In this document: positions 16,133-24,466 of the stretch, in pieces | How positions within the stretch are numbered: position 1 is the first letter of the stretch | Layout of the letters: every line of letters begins with the position of its first letter | Source of the DNA: Streptomyces aureus | Lineage (GTDB): Bacteria; Actinomycetota; Actinomycetes; Streptomycetales; Streptomycetaceae | Direction: 5' to 3' | Length of the DNA stretch: 60,296 bases | Assembly: GCF_001418135.1 (NCBI RefSeq) | Contig: NZ_LIPQ01000034.1 | Location: forward strand, 1 to 60,296 | The notes under the pieces: generated by a model | The model's input: only the letters and a program-made list of their open reading frames with translations | Databases searched by the model: none | Told to the model about the DNA's origin: nothing | Made by a program: the position numbers and the translations under genes

Positions 16133-18033
16133 TGCGTACGGCATCCCCGAGCCCCACACCCCCGCGCTCCCCGCGCCCGAACCCGGCCCTGTGGGCCGGG
16201 GTGACCGGCCTGGCCCTGATCGCACTGCTGGGGGTGATCGGTCCCCTGGTCTGGACCGACACGGCGACCACGCTGTCCGGTGCCGCCCGTGAGGGCGTCA
16301 GCGCCGAGCACTGGCTCGGCACCGACGCCCTCGGCCGCGACGTCCTCGCCCGCACCCTGGTCGCCACCCGGCTCACCCTGCTGATGACCCTGGCCGCCAC
16401 CGCGATCGCGGGCACCGCAGGCATCCTGCTCGGCACGCTGGTGTGGGTGTCGGGGCCGCGGGTACGCGAGCTCGGGCTGCGTCTCATCGACGTGATGGTG
16501 TCCTACCCCGCGCTCATCCTGGCGCTGGTCGTCTCGGCCGTGCTCGGCGCGGGCCCGACGGCGGCCGTCGTCTCGATCGGCCTCGGCGGCTGCCCGGCCT
16601 TCGCCCGGCTCACCGCCAACATGGCCGCCTCGGTGGCCCAGCGGGACTTCGTGTCGACGGCGCGGCTGACGGGCGTACCGCCCCACCGGGTACTGGCGCG
16701 GCACCTGCTGCCGAACATCGCGGGTCCGCTGATCGTCCTGCTGTCGGTGGCGTTCGCGCAGGTCCTGACCGCCCTGTCCGGTCTGTCGTTCCTGGGGCTC
16801 GGCGTGCAGTCACCGGAGTACGACTGGGGAGCGCTGCTGAGTACCGGACTGGAGGCGCTGTACACCAATCCGGCGGAGGCGATCGGTCCCGCCGTCGCGA
16901 TCACGGTGACGGGCGTCCTCGCCTCCTTCGTGGGCGACGGGCTCGCCGCCGGGTCCGACCCCCGGGGCGGCCCGGTGGCCACGGCGGCCGCGCGGCCCGC
17001 CGAGCACCCCGGACCGTCCGGGCGCGCACCGGAGAACGCACTGCTCATCGTGGACGGACTGAGCGTCGAACGTCCCGACGGGACCCGGCTCGTGGACGGA
17101 GTCTCCTTCCACGTCATGCCCGGCGAGATCGTCGGCCTTGTCGGCGAGTCCGGCTCGGGCAAGTCCCTCACCGCGATGACGGTGGCCCGGTTGCTGCCGG
17201 ACGGACTCACCTCCCACGCCGCCCGTCTCACCCTGGACGACCTGGACCTGGACGCGCGCCGCGTCGACGCGGCGCGCCTGGCCACCGAGGTCGGCATCGT
17301 CTTCCAGGACCCGTCGGCGTCCTTCAATCCGGCCCTGCGCATCGGCGGCCAGCTCACCGAGGTGCTCCGCACCCACCAGGGGGTGAGCAGGGCGCAGGCG
17401 CGTGCCGAGGCGATCGAGGCGCTGGAGAAGGTGCGCATCCTGAACCCGGAGGCCGTGGCACGGCAGTACCCGCACGAACTGTCCGGCGGAATGCGGCAGC
17501 GCGCGATGATCGCCTCCGCTGTCCTGCCGGGCCCGAAACTGATCGTGGCCGACGAGCCGACCACGGCACTCGACGTGACGGTCCAGGCCGAAGTCCTGGA
17601 CCTGCTGCGCGAGACCAACCGACGCCGTGGCACCGGCATGCTGTTCATCTCCCACGACATCGGCGTCGTGAGCACCCTGTGCCACCGGATCGTCGTGATG
17701 TACGCCGGCCGGGTGGTGGAGGAGCTCTCGGCACGCGACCTGCGGGCCGGACGGGCCCGACACCCCTACACCAAGGCCTTGTTGGCGGCCGCCCCCCGTC
17801 TCGCCGACCACGAGGACGACGCCCTGGACGAAGCGGGCCGACGCCGACCGCTCGCCACCATCGCGGGTCGGCCCCCGGCCGCGGCCGAGCGCCCGGCGGG
17901 CTGCGCGTTCGCCGCCCGCTGCCCCCTCGTCCACCAGAGATGCACCCACGAACTCCCGGTCCCGCGCGAGGGCGTGGCCTGCCATGCCGTCGCGTCCAGC
18001 ACCCTTGCCGCGACCGCGCGGGACGACGCGTGA
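16132..18033 (+). CDS. Fused ABC permease (DppC type) and ATPase (DppD type)
   Basis: A 633-aa single-chain fusion. Residues ~1-280 are a DppC-type permease: a TM near the N-terminus, HWLGTDALGRDVLARTLVA, the EAA loop around AQRDFVSTARLTGV, and LSFLGLGVQSPEYDWGALL. A Pro/Ala-rich linker (about 280-300) leads to an ATP-binding domain. It has Walker A GESGSGKS at ~338-345, signature LSGGMRQRAMIASAV, Walker B KLIVADEPTTALD, and the oligopeptide-class C-terminal Cys cluster (CAFAARCPLVHQRCTHELP). DppC and DppD are normally separate proteins, and no stop or frameshift separates the halves here. It pairs with the DppB-type permease and the DppF-type ATPase to make a heteromeric importer. Confidence 0.92.
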   Translation: MRTASPSPTPPRSPRPNPALWAGVTGLALIALLGVIGPLVWTDTATTLSGAAREGVSAEHWLGTDALGRDVLARTLVATRLTLLMTLAATAIAGTAGILLGTLVWVSGPRVRELGLRLIDVMVSYPALILALVVSAVLGAGPTAAVVSIGLGGCPAFARLTANMAASVAQRDFVSTARLTGVPPHRVLARHLLPNIAGPLIVLLSVAFAQVLTALSGLSFLGLGVQSPEYDWGALLSTGLEALYTNPAEAIGPAVAITVTGVLASFVGDGLAAGSDPRGGPVATAAARPAEHPGPSGRAPENALLIVDGLSVERPDGTRLVDGVSFHVMPGEIVGLVGESGSGKSLTAMTVARLLPDGLTSHAARLTLDDLDLDARRVDAARLATEVGIVFQDPSASFNPALRIGGQLTEVLRTHQGVSRAQARAEAIEALEKVRILNPEAVARQYPHELSGGMRQRAMIASAVLPGPKLIVADEPTTALDVTVQAEVLDLLRETNRRRGTGMLFISHDIGVVSTLCHRIVVMYAGRVVEELSARDLRAGRARHPYTKALLAAAPRLADHEDDALDEAGRRRPLATIAGRPPAAAERPAGCAFAARCPLVHQRCTHELPVPREGVACHAVASSTLAATARDDA

Positions 18034-18068
18034 CCGCCGTGCCCCACGCCCCTGGAGGTGACCCCCGC

Positions 18069-18857
18069 ATGACGTACAAGCTCGCGGTCGAGGACCTGAC
18101 CGTGGTCTTCGGACACGGCTCGCGCGCCCGGACCGTCCTCGACCGGGTGTCGGTGGGCGTCCGGGCCGGGCAGACGCTCGGCCTGGTCGGCGAGTCCGGG
18201 TCGGGAAAGTCCACCGTCGCCAAGACGATCGTCGGCATCAACCGACCCCGCACGGGCCGGATCACGCTCGGCGGCCGGGACCTCACGGGCCTGCGGGGCC
18301 GGGACCTGACGGCCGTGCGACGCCGGATCCAGCTCGTCCCACAGGACCCGTACGCCTCCCTCAACCCCCGGATGACCGTGGGCCGGGCGATCGCGGAGGC
18401 CGTCGACCCGGTGCGCGCCGACGCGAGGAGACACGCGGGCACCGTGGCGCGCTGGCTGGAGACGGTGGCGTTGGACGCCTCCGCCGCGGACCGCTACCCG
18501 CACGAGTTCTCCGGCGGCCAGCGGCAGCGCATCGCCGTCGCCCGCGCCCTCGCCGTCGAACCCGAAGTCGTCATCGCGGACGAGATCACCTCCGCGCTCG
18601 ACTGCTCGGTCCAGGCCGAAGTCCTGAACCTTCTGGCCGAGTTGAGGCAGACCCTCGACCTCACCATGGTGTTCATCTCGCACGACCTGGCCGTCGTCCG
18701 ACACGTCAGCGACGAAGTGGCCGTGCTGCGGCACGGCGAACTCGTCGAGCAGGGCCCGTGCCGCGAGGTCTACCGCGCCCCGTCCCACCCGTACACACGC
18801 CGTCTGCTCGCGAGCGTGCCCCGCCCGGCCGATGCCGATCAGGAGAGTGCCGCATGA
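18069..18857 (+). CDS. ABC transporter ATP-binding protein, DppF type
   Basis: A 262-aa ATPase, second nucleotide-binding subunit of the importer. It has Walker A GESGSGKST, Q-loop QLVPQDPYASLNPRMTV, signature FSGGQRQRIAVARAL, Walker B VVIADEITSALD and switch His in FISHDLAV. The Walker B follow-on reads DEITSALD where the family nearly always has DEPTSALD; the catalytic Glu is kept. ATG 18069 follows GGAGGTG. The preceding stop is 35 nt upstream and the stop overlaps the next start (ATGA), so it is coupled to the amidohydrolase. It is shorter than many DppF proteins because the C-terminal Cys cluster is missing. Confidence 0.92.
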   Translation: MTYKLAVEDLTVVFGHGSRARTVLDRVSVGVRAGQTLGLVGESGSGKSTVAKTIVGINRPRTGRITLGGRDLTGLRGRDLTAVRRRIQLVPQDPYASLNPRMTVGRAIAEAVDPVRADARRHAGTVARWLETVALDASAADRYPHEFSGGQRQRIAVARALAVEPEVVIADEITSALDCSVQAEVLNLLAELRQTLDLTMVFISHDLAVVRHVSDEVAVLRHGELVEQGPCREVYRAPSHPYTRRLLASVPRPADADQESAA

Positions 18858-20086
18858 CCGCAGCCCCCCTCACCCGCGACCTCACCGCCGGCCTCCAGGC
18901 GGCCGAACTGGAGGACTTCTACCGCGACCTGCACCGCCACCCCGAACTGTCCATGCGGGAACACCGCACCGCTGAGAGGCTCGCCGCACGCCTGCGCGCC
19001 GCGGGCTTCGCGACGACCGAGCGGGTCGGAGGGACGGGCGTCGTCGGCGTCCTGCGCAACGGCGACGGCCCGACCGTCATGCTGCGCGGCGACATGGACG
19101 CCCTGCCGGTACGGGAAGCCACCGGGCTGGCGTACGCCTCCGAACACGATGGTGTCATGCACGCCTGCGGACACGATCTGCACGTCGCCTGGCTCGTGGG
19201 CGCCGCCGATGCGCTCGCCGCCGGGCGCGACGCCTGGTCGGGAACGCTCGTGATCGTGGGCCAACCCGGCGAGGAGACCGGCGAAGGCGCGCGGGCCATG
19301 GTCGCGGACGGACTGCACACCCGCTTCCCACGTCCCGACGCTGTCTTCGGACAGCACGTGGCCCCCGGCCCCGCGGGCCTCTACGCGCACACCCCCGGCC
19401 TGACCATGTCCGCCGCCACCGAGGTCGACATCGTCATCCACGGCGCCGGCGGCCACGGCTCACGTCCCGAGGCCACCGTCGACCCGATCGTGACGGCCGC
19501 CTACGTGGTCGCCCGGCTCCAGACCGTCGTCGCCCGGGAGATCCCGGCCAAGGAGCCGGCCGTCCTGACGGTCGGCCAGATACACGCGGGCAGCAAGAAC
19601 AACATCATCCCCGCCGACGCTCGTCTCGGCCTCACCCTGCGCAGCCAGTCGCCGCGGGTGCAGGAGAAGCTGATGGCGGGCATCCGGCGCATCGTGGCGG
19701 GCGAGTGCGCGGCGGCCGGCTGCCTGAAACCACCGGAGTTCACCGTCGGCGGCGAGTTCCCGGTCACCGTCAACGACGCGGCCCTCGACCGGGAGGTGGC
19801 CGCCGTCCACACCGAACTGTTCGGCTCGGGCAGCGTCCTCGACTTCGGCCCGGCGATGGGCAGCGAGGACTTCTCCCTGCTCGCGCCCGACGGCGTTCCG
19901 TACGACTTCTGGCACGTACCGGCGACCCCGGACGGCCTCTGGGCCGACGCACCGGGAGCGGACCTCACGGAGAAGTTCGAGAACGTCCCGGGCAACCACA
20001 GCCCGCTCTTCGCCCCCGATCCGGCCGTGCTCGTCCCCGGCGTCCAGGCGATGGTGGCCGCGGCGCTCACCCGCCTCACCCGCTGA
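18854..20086 (+). CDS. M20-family amidohydrolase / peptidase
   Basis: A 410-aa di-metal hydrolase of the M20 aminoacylase/hippurate hydrolase class, which cleaves amide bonds of N-acyl amino acids or related conjugates in the cytoplasm. Metal and catalytic motifs are RDLHRHPELS, MLRGDMDALPV, HACGHDLHVAWL, GQPGEETGEGARAM (catalytic Glu) and a C-terminal MGSEDFS. The lid-domain segment GAGGHGSRPEATVDPI is also typical. No signal peptide. The ATG at 18854 overlaps the ATPase stop, so it belongs to the importer operon. It should hydrolyse the imported compound; the released acid is a plausible substrate of the ligase encoded next. Confidence 0.93.
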   Translation: MTAAPLTRDLTAGLQAAELEDFYRDLHRHPELSMREHRTAERLAARLRAAGFATTERVGGTGVVGVLRNGDGPTVMLRGDMDALPVREATGLAYASEHDGVMHACGHDLHVAWLVGAADALAAGRDAWSGTLVIVGQPGEETGEGARAMVADGLHTRFPRPDAVFGQHVAPGPAGLYAHTPGLTMSAATEVDIVIHGAGGHGSRPEATVDPIVTAAYVVARLQTVVAREIPAKEPAVLTVGQIHAGSKNNIIPADARLGLTLRSQSPRVQEKLMAGIRRIVAGECAAAGCLKPPEFTVGGEFPVTVNDAALDREVAAVHTELFGSGSVLDFGPAMGSEDFSLLAPDGVPYDFWHVPATPDGLWADAPGADLTEKFENVPGNHSPLFAPDPAVLVPGVQAMVAAALTRLTR

Positions 20087-20259
20087 ACTCCCGACCAAGG
20101 CCCGGGTATCGGACTTCCGCCTCCGTCCGTCTCGCCCGTCGAGCCCCACGACCGGGCACCGGCCCGTCATCCCGGTCCTCCGATCGCCTCGGCCGGCCCC
20201 CACCGGCGCACCCGCCCCGCGCTTCCCGCCCCGTCAGTCCCTCCGAGAGGCAGCTTCCC

Positions 20260-22185
20260 GTGAACACCCCCGACACCGATCCGCTCTGGCCGGCATACGA
20301 CGAGCCCGACGACCTGAAGACGATCGAGTCCGTCCCGCTCCAGGACCGCGGTCTTCCCGGCACCACCTACGACGTCCTGGTCCGCGCCTCCGCCCGGTGG
20401 CCGGACCGGCCGGCTCTCACCGCCCTGCCCGACGCGGAACGCTGGTCGCACGGCGAGGCCACCACGTTCGCCCAGCTACGTGATCAGGTGCACCGCGTCG
20501 CCAACCTCTTCCACGCGTACGGCGTCCGCCGCACCACCGCGGTGGGCCTTCTCACGCCCCACACCGCTCTGCTGCCCGCCGCACTCCTGGCCGCCCAACT
20601 GACTGGTATCGCGGCACCCGTCAACCCGGCTCTCACCACCGGGCACGTCGAACGACTCCTGCGCCTGAGCGGGGCACGGATCCTGGTCGCAGCCGGACCG
20701 GAACTCGACCCCTCCGCATGGCGATCGGCCCGGACCGTCGCCGCGTCGCTCCGCTGCACCGCCCTGTTCGCGCTGCGTCCCGTCGGGGCGCCCGACACCG
20801 CGCCCGTCCTCGAACCGGTCGAAGGCGTGGAGGTCGGCTATCTGCACCTCGCGGCGGCGGGGCGGCCGACCGGGCTCCATCCCGGCGTGGTGCCTCCCCG
20901 GGCCGGAGACCTGGCCGCCTACTTCCACACCGGGGGCACCACGGGCGCCCCCAAGCTGGCCGCGCACACCCACGCGAACGAGGTGGCCGACGCCTGGATG
21001 ATCGCGGCGAACAGCATGCTGGCCCCCGACTCCGTCGTGTTCGCCGGCCTTCCGCTGTTCCACGTCAACGCGCTGGTCGTCACTCTTCTCGCACCCCTGC
21101 TGCGTGGCCGGCACAGTGTCTGGGCCGGGCCGCTCGGATACCGCGAGCCGGCGCTCTTCCGACACTTCTGGAAGATCGTCGAGCACTTCCGCATCGCCAC
21201 CCTGTCCGCGGTGCCGACCGTCTACGCAGCACTGGCCCGGATACCGGTCGACGCCGACATCAGCTCACTCCGCTTCGCCGTCGTCGGAGCCTCCCCCCTC
21301 CCCCCCACCGTGCGCGAGGCGTTCGAGCGCCACACGGGCGTACCCCTGTGCCAGGGGTACGGACTGACCGAGGCCACCTGCGGGGCCACGCGGAGCTTCC
21401 TGAACGAACACAGCCGGCCCGAAGCGGCCGGCCAGCGCCTGCCCTACGTGCGGGTCAAGACCGTCCGCATCGACGGCGACGGCCAGTGGCACGACCTGCC
21501 GGACGGAGAGCCGGGTGTTCTCGCCGTCAGCGGACCCACCGTCTTCCCCGGCTACGTCGTCGGCCGCGACGCCCGAGGCCCACATCTGGACACCCTTGGC
21601 ACCGTCCGCCTCGGTTGGCTCGACACCGGCGACCTCGCCCGGGTGGATCCCGACGGATTCGTGTATCTGCTCGGCCGCGCGAAGGACCTGATCATCCGGG
21701 GCGGTCACAACATCGACCCCGCCGTCATCGAGGACGCGCTCCTCGGGCACCCGGCCGTCACCGGCGCGAGCGCCGTGGGCCGCCCCGACCCGCACTCCGG
21801 CGAAGTGCCCGTCGCCTACGTCACCCTCGCCCCGGGCACCGGCGCCATCGGATCCGCCGAGCTGATCGCATTCGCCGCACAGCACGTACCCGAGCGTGCG
21901 GCGACCCCCAAGGACGTCGTCGTCCTGCCCGAACTTCCGCTGACCGACGTCGGCAAACCCTCCAAGGTCCCCCTGCGCCTCGACGCCACCCGCCGCGCCG
22001 TGGCCCTCGCCCTGGCCGACCTCGGCACCGGCATCGGTCACGGGCAGATCCACTGCGTCCTCGTGGACGGTCGCACCACGGTCACCCTTCCCCCCGTGAC
22101 CGGATCATCCGGCCTGCGGGACCGGATCTCCGCCCGACTCGCCCCGTACGGCCTGGACTGGACGTTCGCCGACCCCGGCCACTGA
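20260..22185 (+). CDS. Acyl-CoA synthetase (AMP-binding), operon-terminal
   Basis: A 641-aa ANL-family acid:CoA ligase. It has AYFHTGGTTGAPKLAAHTH (P-loop-like), PLFHVNALVV, CQGYGLTEATCGATR, GWLDTGDLARVDPDGFVYL, and the hinge GRAKDLIIRGGHNIDPAVIE. The usual C-terminal catalytic Lys motif appears in the form LTDVGKPSKVPLRLD. GTHxTG variants with TGGTTG occur in ligases for cyclic or branched acids. About 70 extra residues follow the normal end. GTG 20260 follows GAGAGG; the long in-frame opening further upstream overlaps the amidohydrolase and is rejected. It lies 173 bp after the amidohydrolase on the same strand and likely activates the acid that enzyme releases. Confidence 0.9.
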   Translation: MNTPDTDPLWPAYDEPDDLKTIESVPLQDRGLPGTTYDVLVRASARWPDRPALTALPDAERWSHGEATTFAQLRDQVHRVANLFHAYGVRRTTAVGLLTPHTALLPAALLAAQLTGIAAPVNPALTTGHVERLLRLSGARILVAAGPELDPSAWRSARTVAASLRCTALFALRPVGAPDTAPVLEPVEGVEVGYLHLAAAGRPTGLHPGVVPPRAGDLAAYFHTGGTTGAPKLAAHTHANEVADAWMIAANSMLAPDSVVFAGLPLFHVNALVVTLLAPLLRGRHSVWAGPLGYREPALFRHFWKIVEHFRIATLSAVPTVYAALARIPVDADISSLRFAVVGASPLPPTVREAFERHTGVPLCQGYGLTEATCGATRSFLNEHSRPEAAGQRLPYVRVKTVRIDGDGQWHDLPDGEPGVLAVSGPTVFPGYVVGRDARGPHLDTLGTVRLGWLDTGDLARVDPDGFVYLLGRAKDLIIRGGHNIDPAVIEDALLGHPAVTGASAVGRPDPHSGEVPVAYVTLAPGTGAIGSAELIAFAAQHVPERAATPKDVVVLPELPLTDVGKPSKVPLRLDATRRAVALALADLGTGIGHGQIHCVLVDGRTTVTLPPVTGSSGLRDRISARLAPYGLDWTFADPGH

Positions 22186-22345
22186 CGAATCCGGGCCTCA
22201 CCCTCGCGTTCCCTCGGGCCGGAGTGTCGCGTGCGTCGACGGATGGCTACGCCTCCTGGGCGCTTCGGATCACCGCGTACCAGGTCAGCACCTCGAAGCA
22301 CCGGGAGCGGCAAGGCGCCACACCCTTATCGGCGTCAGGGGCGAG

Positions 22346-22901
22346 ATGGACCGGTCGTCCGCGATCGTCGATGCCGCGTCGGTGCGGGCGAAAAAGGGGC
22401 ACGCTGGCCGGGCCGAATCCGGTCGATCGCGGCAAGAAGGGCAGCAAGCTGCATGTGCTGTCCGATGCCCAGGGCCTGCCGGCCGCCGCGGTGTCCGGCG
22501 CGAACGTGCACGACAGTCAGGCGTTCAAGCCGTTGGCCCTCGACATTCCCGCCGTCCGCTCCCGGCTCGGACCACGTCGGAGAAAGCCGGTGAAGGTCCG
22601 TGCGGACAAGGCGTACCACTCTGCGGAGCACCTCCGCCGGCTCCGAAGCCGGAACCTCAGCGCACGGATCGCCCTCCCCGGTATCGAGTCCGGCGAGCGG
22701 CTCGGCCGACACCGCTGGAAGATCGAGCGATCGATTTCCTGGCTCTTCGGCTACCGCCGCCTCACCGTCCGGTACGAACGAAATGGCAGCCACTTCCTTG
22801 CTTTCCTCGGCCTGGCCGCCGCCCTGACCTGCTACAAGCAACTCACCAGACTCACGTGTGAGACCCGTGCCCAGGAAACGATCAAGGCGAAGCTGCCCTA
22901 A
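22346..22901 (+). pseudogene. IS5-type DDE transposase remnant (5'-truncated, frameshifted)
   Basis: The first ~18 codons from ATG 22346 read MDRSSAIVDAASVRAKKG, the first catalytic Asp region of actinomycete IS5-family transposases. Near 22402 the frame shifts by +1 (equivalently one extra base) after AAAAAGGGG, and homology continues as GPNPVDRGKKGSKLHVLSDA, RADKAYHSAEH (second Asp), then KIERSISWLFGYRRLTVRYE (Glu) to the stop at 22901. The normal N-terminal ~100 residues are absent; the CoA-ligase gene ends 160 bp upstream. No intact element ends were found. The position marks an insertion scar between the ligase operon and the next gene. Confidence 0.85.
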
Positions 22902-22963
22902 CGGAGGGCGGACCCCGTCAAGGACGTGCCCACTCTCATCTCGCCCGTTCTTGCACCTGGCCC

Positions 22964-23689
22964 TCAGCGTTCTCGAAGCTCAGCGGTCTTTCGCGGATCG
23001 TCCGCCAGAATGCTGGCCGCAAACTGCTGTACCTGCTCCTCCAGGGGCTGATCGCTGGTGATGAACAATTCGTACGCGTAGGAACACGCACGCTCTCCCG
23101 GTGCCTGGACGTGGTCGAACTCGACATCGACCCCCGCGGGACCGGTGAGTTCCTCGGGAACGTCGGGCTCCTCGCGTCGTGGCCACACGCCCGTGAGAAC
23201 GCAGCCCCACCGCTCGAACCAGCCGCTGTCCGCAAGGGCCTGTCCGAGTAGCCGGGCAACGGTGTCCACCGGCTCTTCCCAGCTGCGGTCCGCCGCAGCC
23301 CGCGCGAGTTCGGCTTCGTACTGGTTGGCGTCGAAGGTGATATCCGCGGGCAGGGCTGTGATGTCGCTGGTGTTCTCCCAGGCGTCCCAGATCACCCGGT
23401 CGCCCTCGCGGCGCATGGTGACATACAGGGCGCCGCAGCAGCCGGCGGTGCAGGTCGGTTCGGTGATCATGATCCTGCGCGGTTCCCGCGTGACCGCCAG
23501 CGGCCAGTTTTCGGCCGGGCCTGTCCAGTGCCGGCAGCCGGGTGCCAGCCCTTCCGGGTGGACTTCTCTCAGAACGTCCACGCCGTCGATCAGAGGCCGC
23601 ACCTCGGCCCAGGGGTCCGCCGCCCAGTCGTCCGGGATCCTGTGCCGCAAAGCCAAGGTGCTGATCGCCAGCTGATCGGTCATGCTCAC
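22964..23689 (-). CDS. Conserved hypothetical protein
   Basis: A 241-aa soluble protein, no family recognised. The N-terminus (MSMTDQLAISTLALRHRIPDD) has alternative starts at GTG 23689 and ATG 23683. The middle contains PTCTAGCCGALYVTMRREGD, a Cys-rich strand-like stretch that may bind metal, and the C-terminal half is acidic and helical (EEQVQQFAASILADDPRKT). Codon use is normal for the region, arguing for a real gene. It faces the IS remnant tail to tail. Function not assignable from sequence. Confidence 0.75.
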   Translation of the reverse strand: MSMTDQLAISTLALRHRIPDDWAADPWAEVRPLIDGVDVLREVHPEGLAPGCRHWTGPAENWPLAVTREPRRIMITEPTCTAGCCGALYVTMRREGDRVIWDAWENTSDITALPADITFDANQYEAELARAAADRSWEEPVDTVARLLGQALADSGWFERWGCVLTGVWPRREEPDVPEELTGPAGVDVEFDHVQAPGERACSYAYELFITSDQPLEEQVQQFAASILADDPRKTAELRER

Positions 23690-24052
23690 ATGATCGGCTA
23701 ATGCCGCGCAGCCGCATACTCATTTCCTGGGCGCGATCAGCCTCGGCTGGTCATGCCAGGGCAACCATCGTTCGTGATCGTGACGCTTACGGAGCTCACC
23801 ACGTGAGACATCCTCTTAGTCGGCGCCTCGGCTAGGGCCTGTCGTTTGGATCATCGGCGGCGGGTGCCCACGTGACAGTGGTCTGCGACTGGTGCGACCG
23901 CACCGTCACTCAAGGGGCTGATCCTCTCGATCCTGTCCCGTGCAGTGGGCCTTGGCCTCCCGAGGCCTGTCGTGCGAGTTGTCCCCCCTTCAACCGACTG
24001 GGTACGGCAACTGATGACGGACTCACAGCCCGATCTGGGAGACAGGCTCTAG

Positions 24053-24229
24053 GCGAGTTGTCGCTTCGCGGGCTCCTTCCCGCTCGTATCCGGCGACTAC
24101 ACGGACACGCCCCTCCAACCGCTGCTCACCCTCGACGAGGCCCGGCAGGCGGTCGAACTGCTGCCGCACTTCGCGGCAGTTCAGGTCGGCATACTGCGGT
24201 TCAGTGGACAAGCGACTGACACTCGATAG
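24053..24229 (+). pseudogene. Decayed coding fragment of unknown family
   Basis: About 58 open codons bounded by TAG on both sides. The translation includes VSGDYTDTPLQPLLTLDEAR and AVELLPHFAAVQVGILRFSG, with normal amino-acid composition rather than Arg-rich shadow sequence, so it looks like a piece of a real protein. No start codon or ribosome site belongs to it. Family not recognised. Confidence 0.35.
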
Positions 24230-24251
24230 AAGAATCACAAAACGTCTGCCC

Positions 24252-24273
24252 GTTCAGTACGGGTTTACTGAAC
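24252..24273. promoter_or_regulatory. Inverted repeat GTTCAGTA-N6-TACTGAAC
   Basis: A perfect 8-bp inverted repeat with a 6-nt spacer in AT-rich DNA, 194 bp upstream of the mannanase start. It could be a regulator site or a small hairpin; no partner copy was seen elsewhere in the window. Confidence 0.4.
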
Positions 24274-24394
24274 CGACTTCACCATCTCACCTGCTCGCAA
24301 TTAAAGCGTTCTTCACACTTGACATGGATCCGGCCACGGGTGCCTCATGGTGGACACCCCCGACATGCGAACCAGCGGCTCGGTCATAGAATTC

Positions 24395-24408
24395 TGACAA
24401 CGTTGTCT
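24395..24408. promoter_or_regulatory. LacI-type operator TGACAACGTTGTCT upstream of the mannanase
   Basis: A perfect 12-bp palindrome GACAACGTTGTC (24396-24407) with a central CG, the usual form of LacI-family operators, 58 bp before the mannanase start. The same 14 bases occur at 41706-41719 upstream of the sugar kinase gene. Two LacI-family genes lie between them. Operator function is inferred. Confidence 0.75.
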
Positions 24409-24466
24409 GGTTGCCGGAGTTCTGCGTGGACGGGGCTTCTTTCCCCCATTTCTCACGAGGAGAGGC

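Larger units (their letters stand above)
23690..24466. other. Gene-poor, partly decayed region upstream of the mannanase
   Basis: No intact gene. It contains a decayed coding fragment (24053-24229), an unusually AT-rich stretch (about 24225-24320) and the mannanase control sites. A phrase at 23834-23855 (GGGCCTGTCGTTTGGATCAT) looks like an insertion-sequence terminus, but no matching second end was found. Confidence 0.5.

Noticed and set aside
22398..22410. Programmed frameshift in the IS5 transposase
   Set aside because: The run is AAAAAGGGG, not a known slippery heptamer, a +1 shift is needed, and the N-terminal domain is missing anyway.
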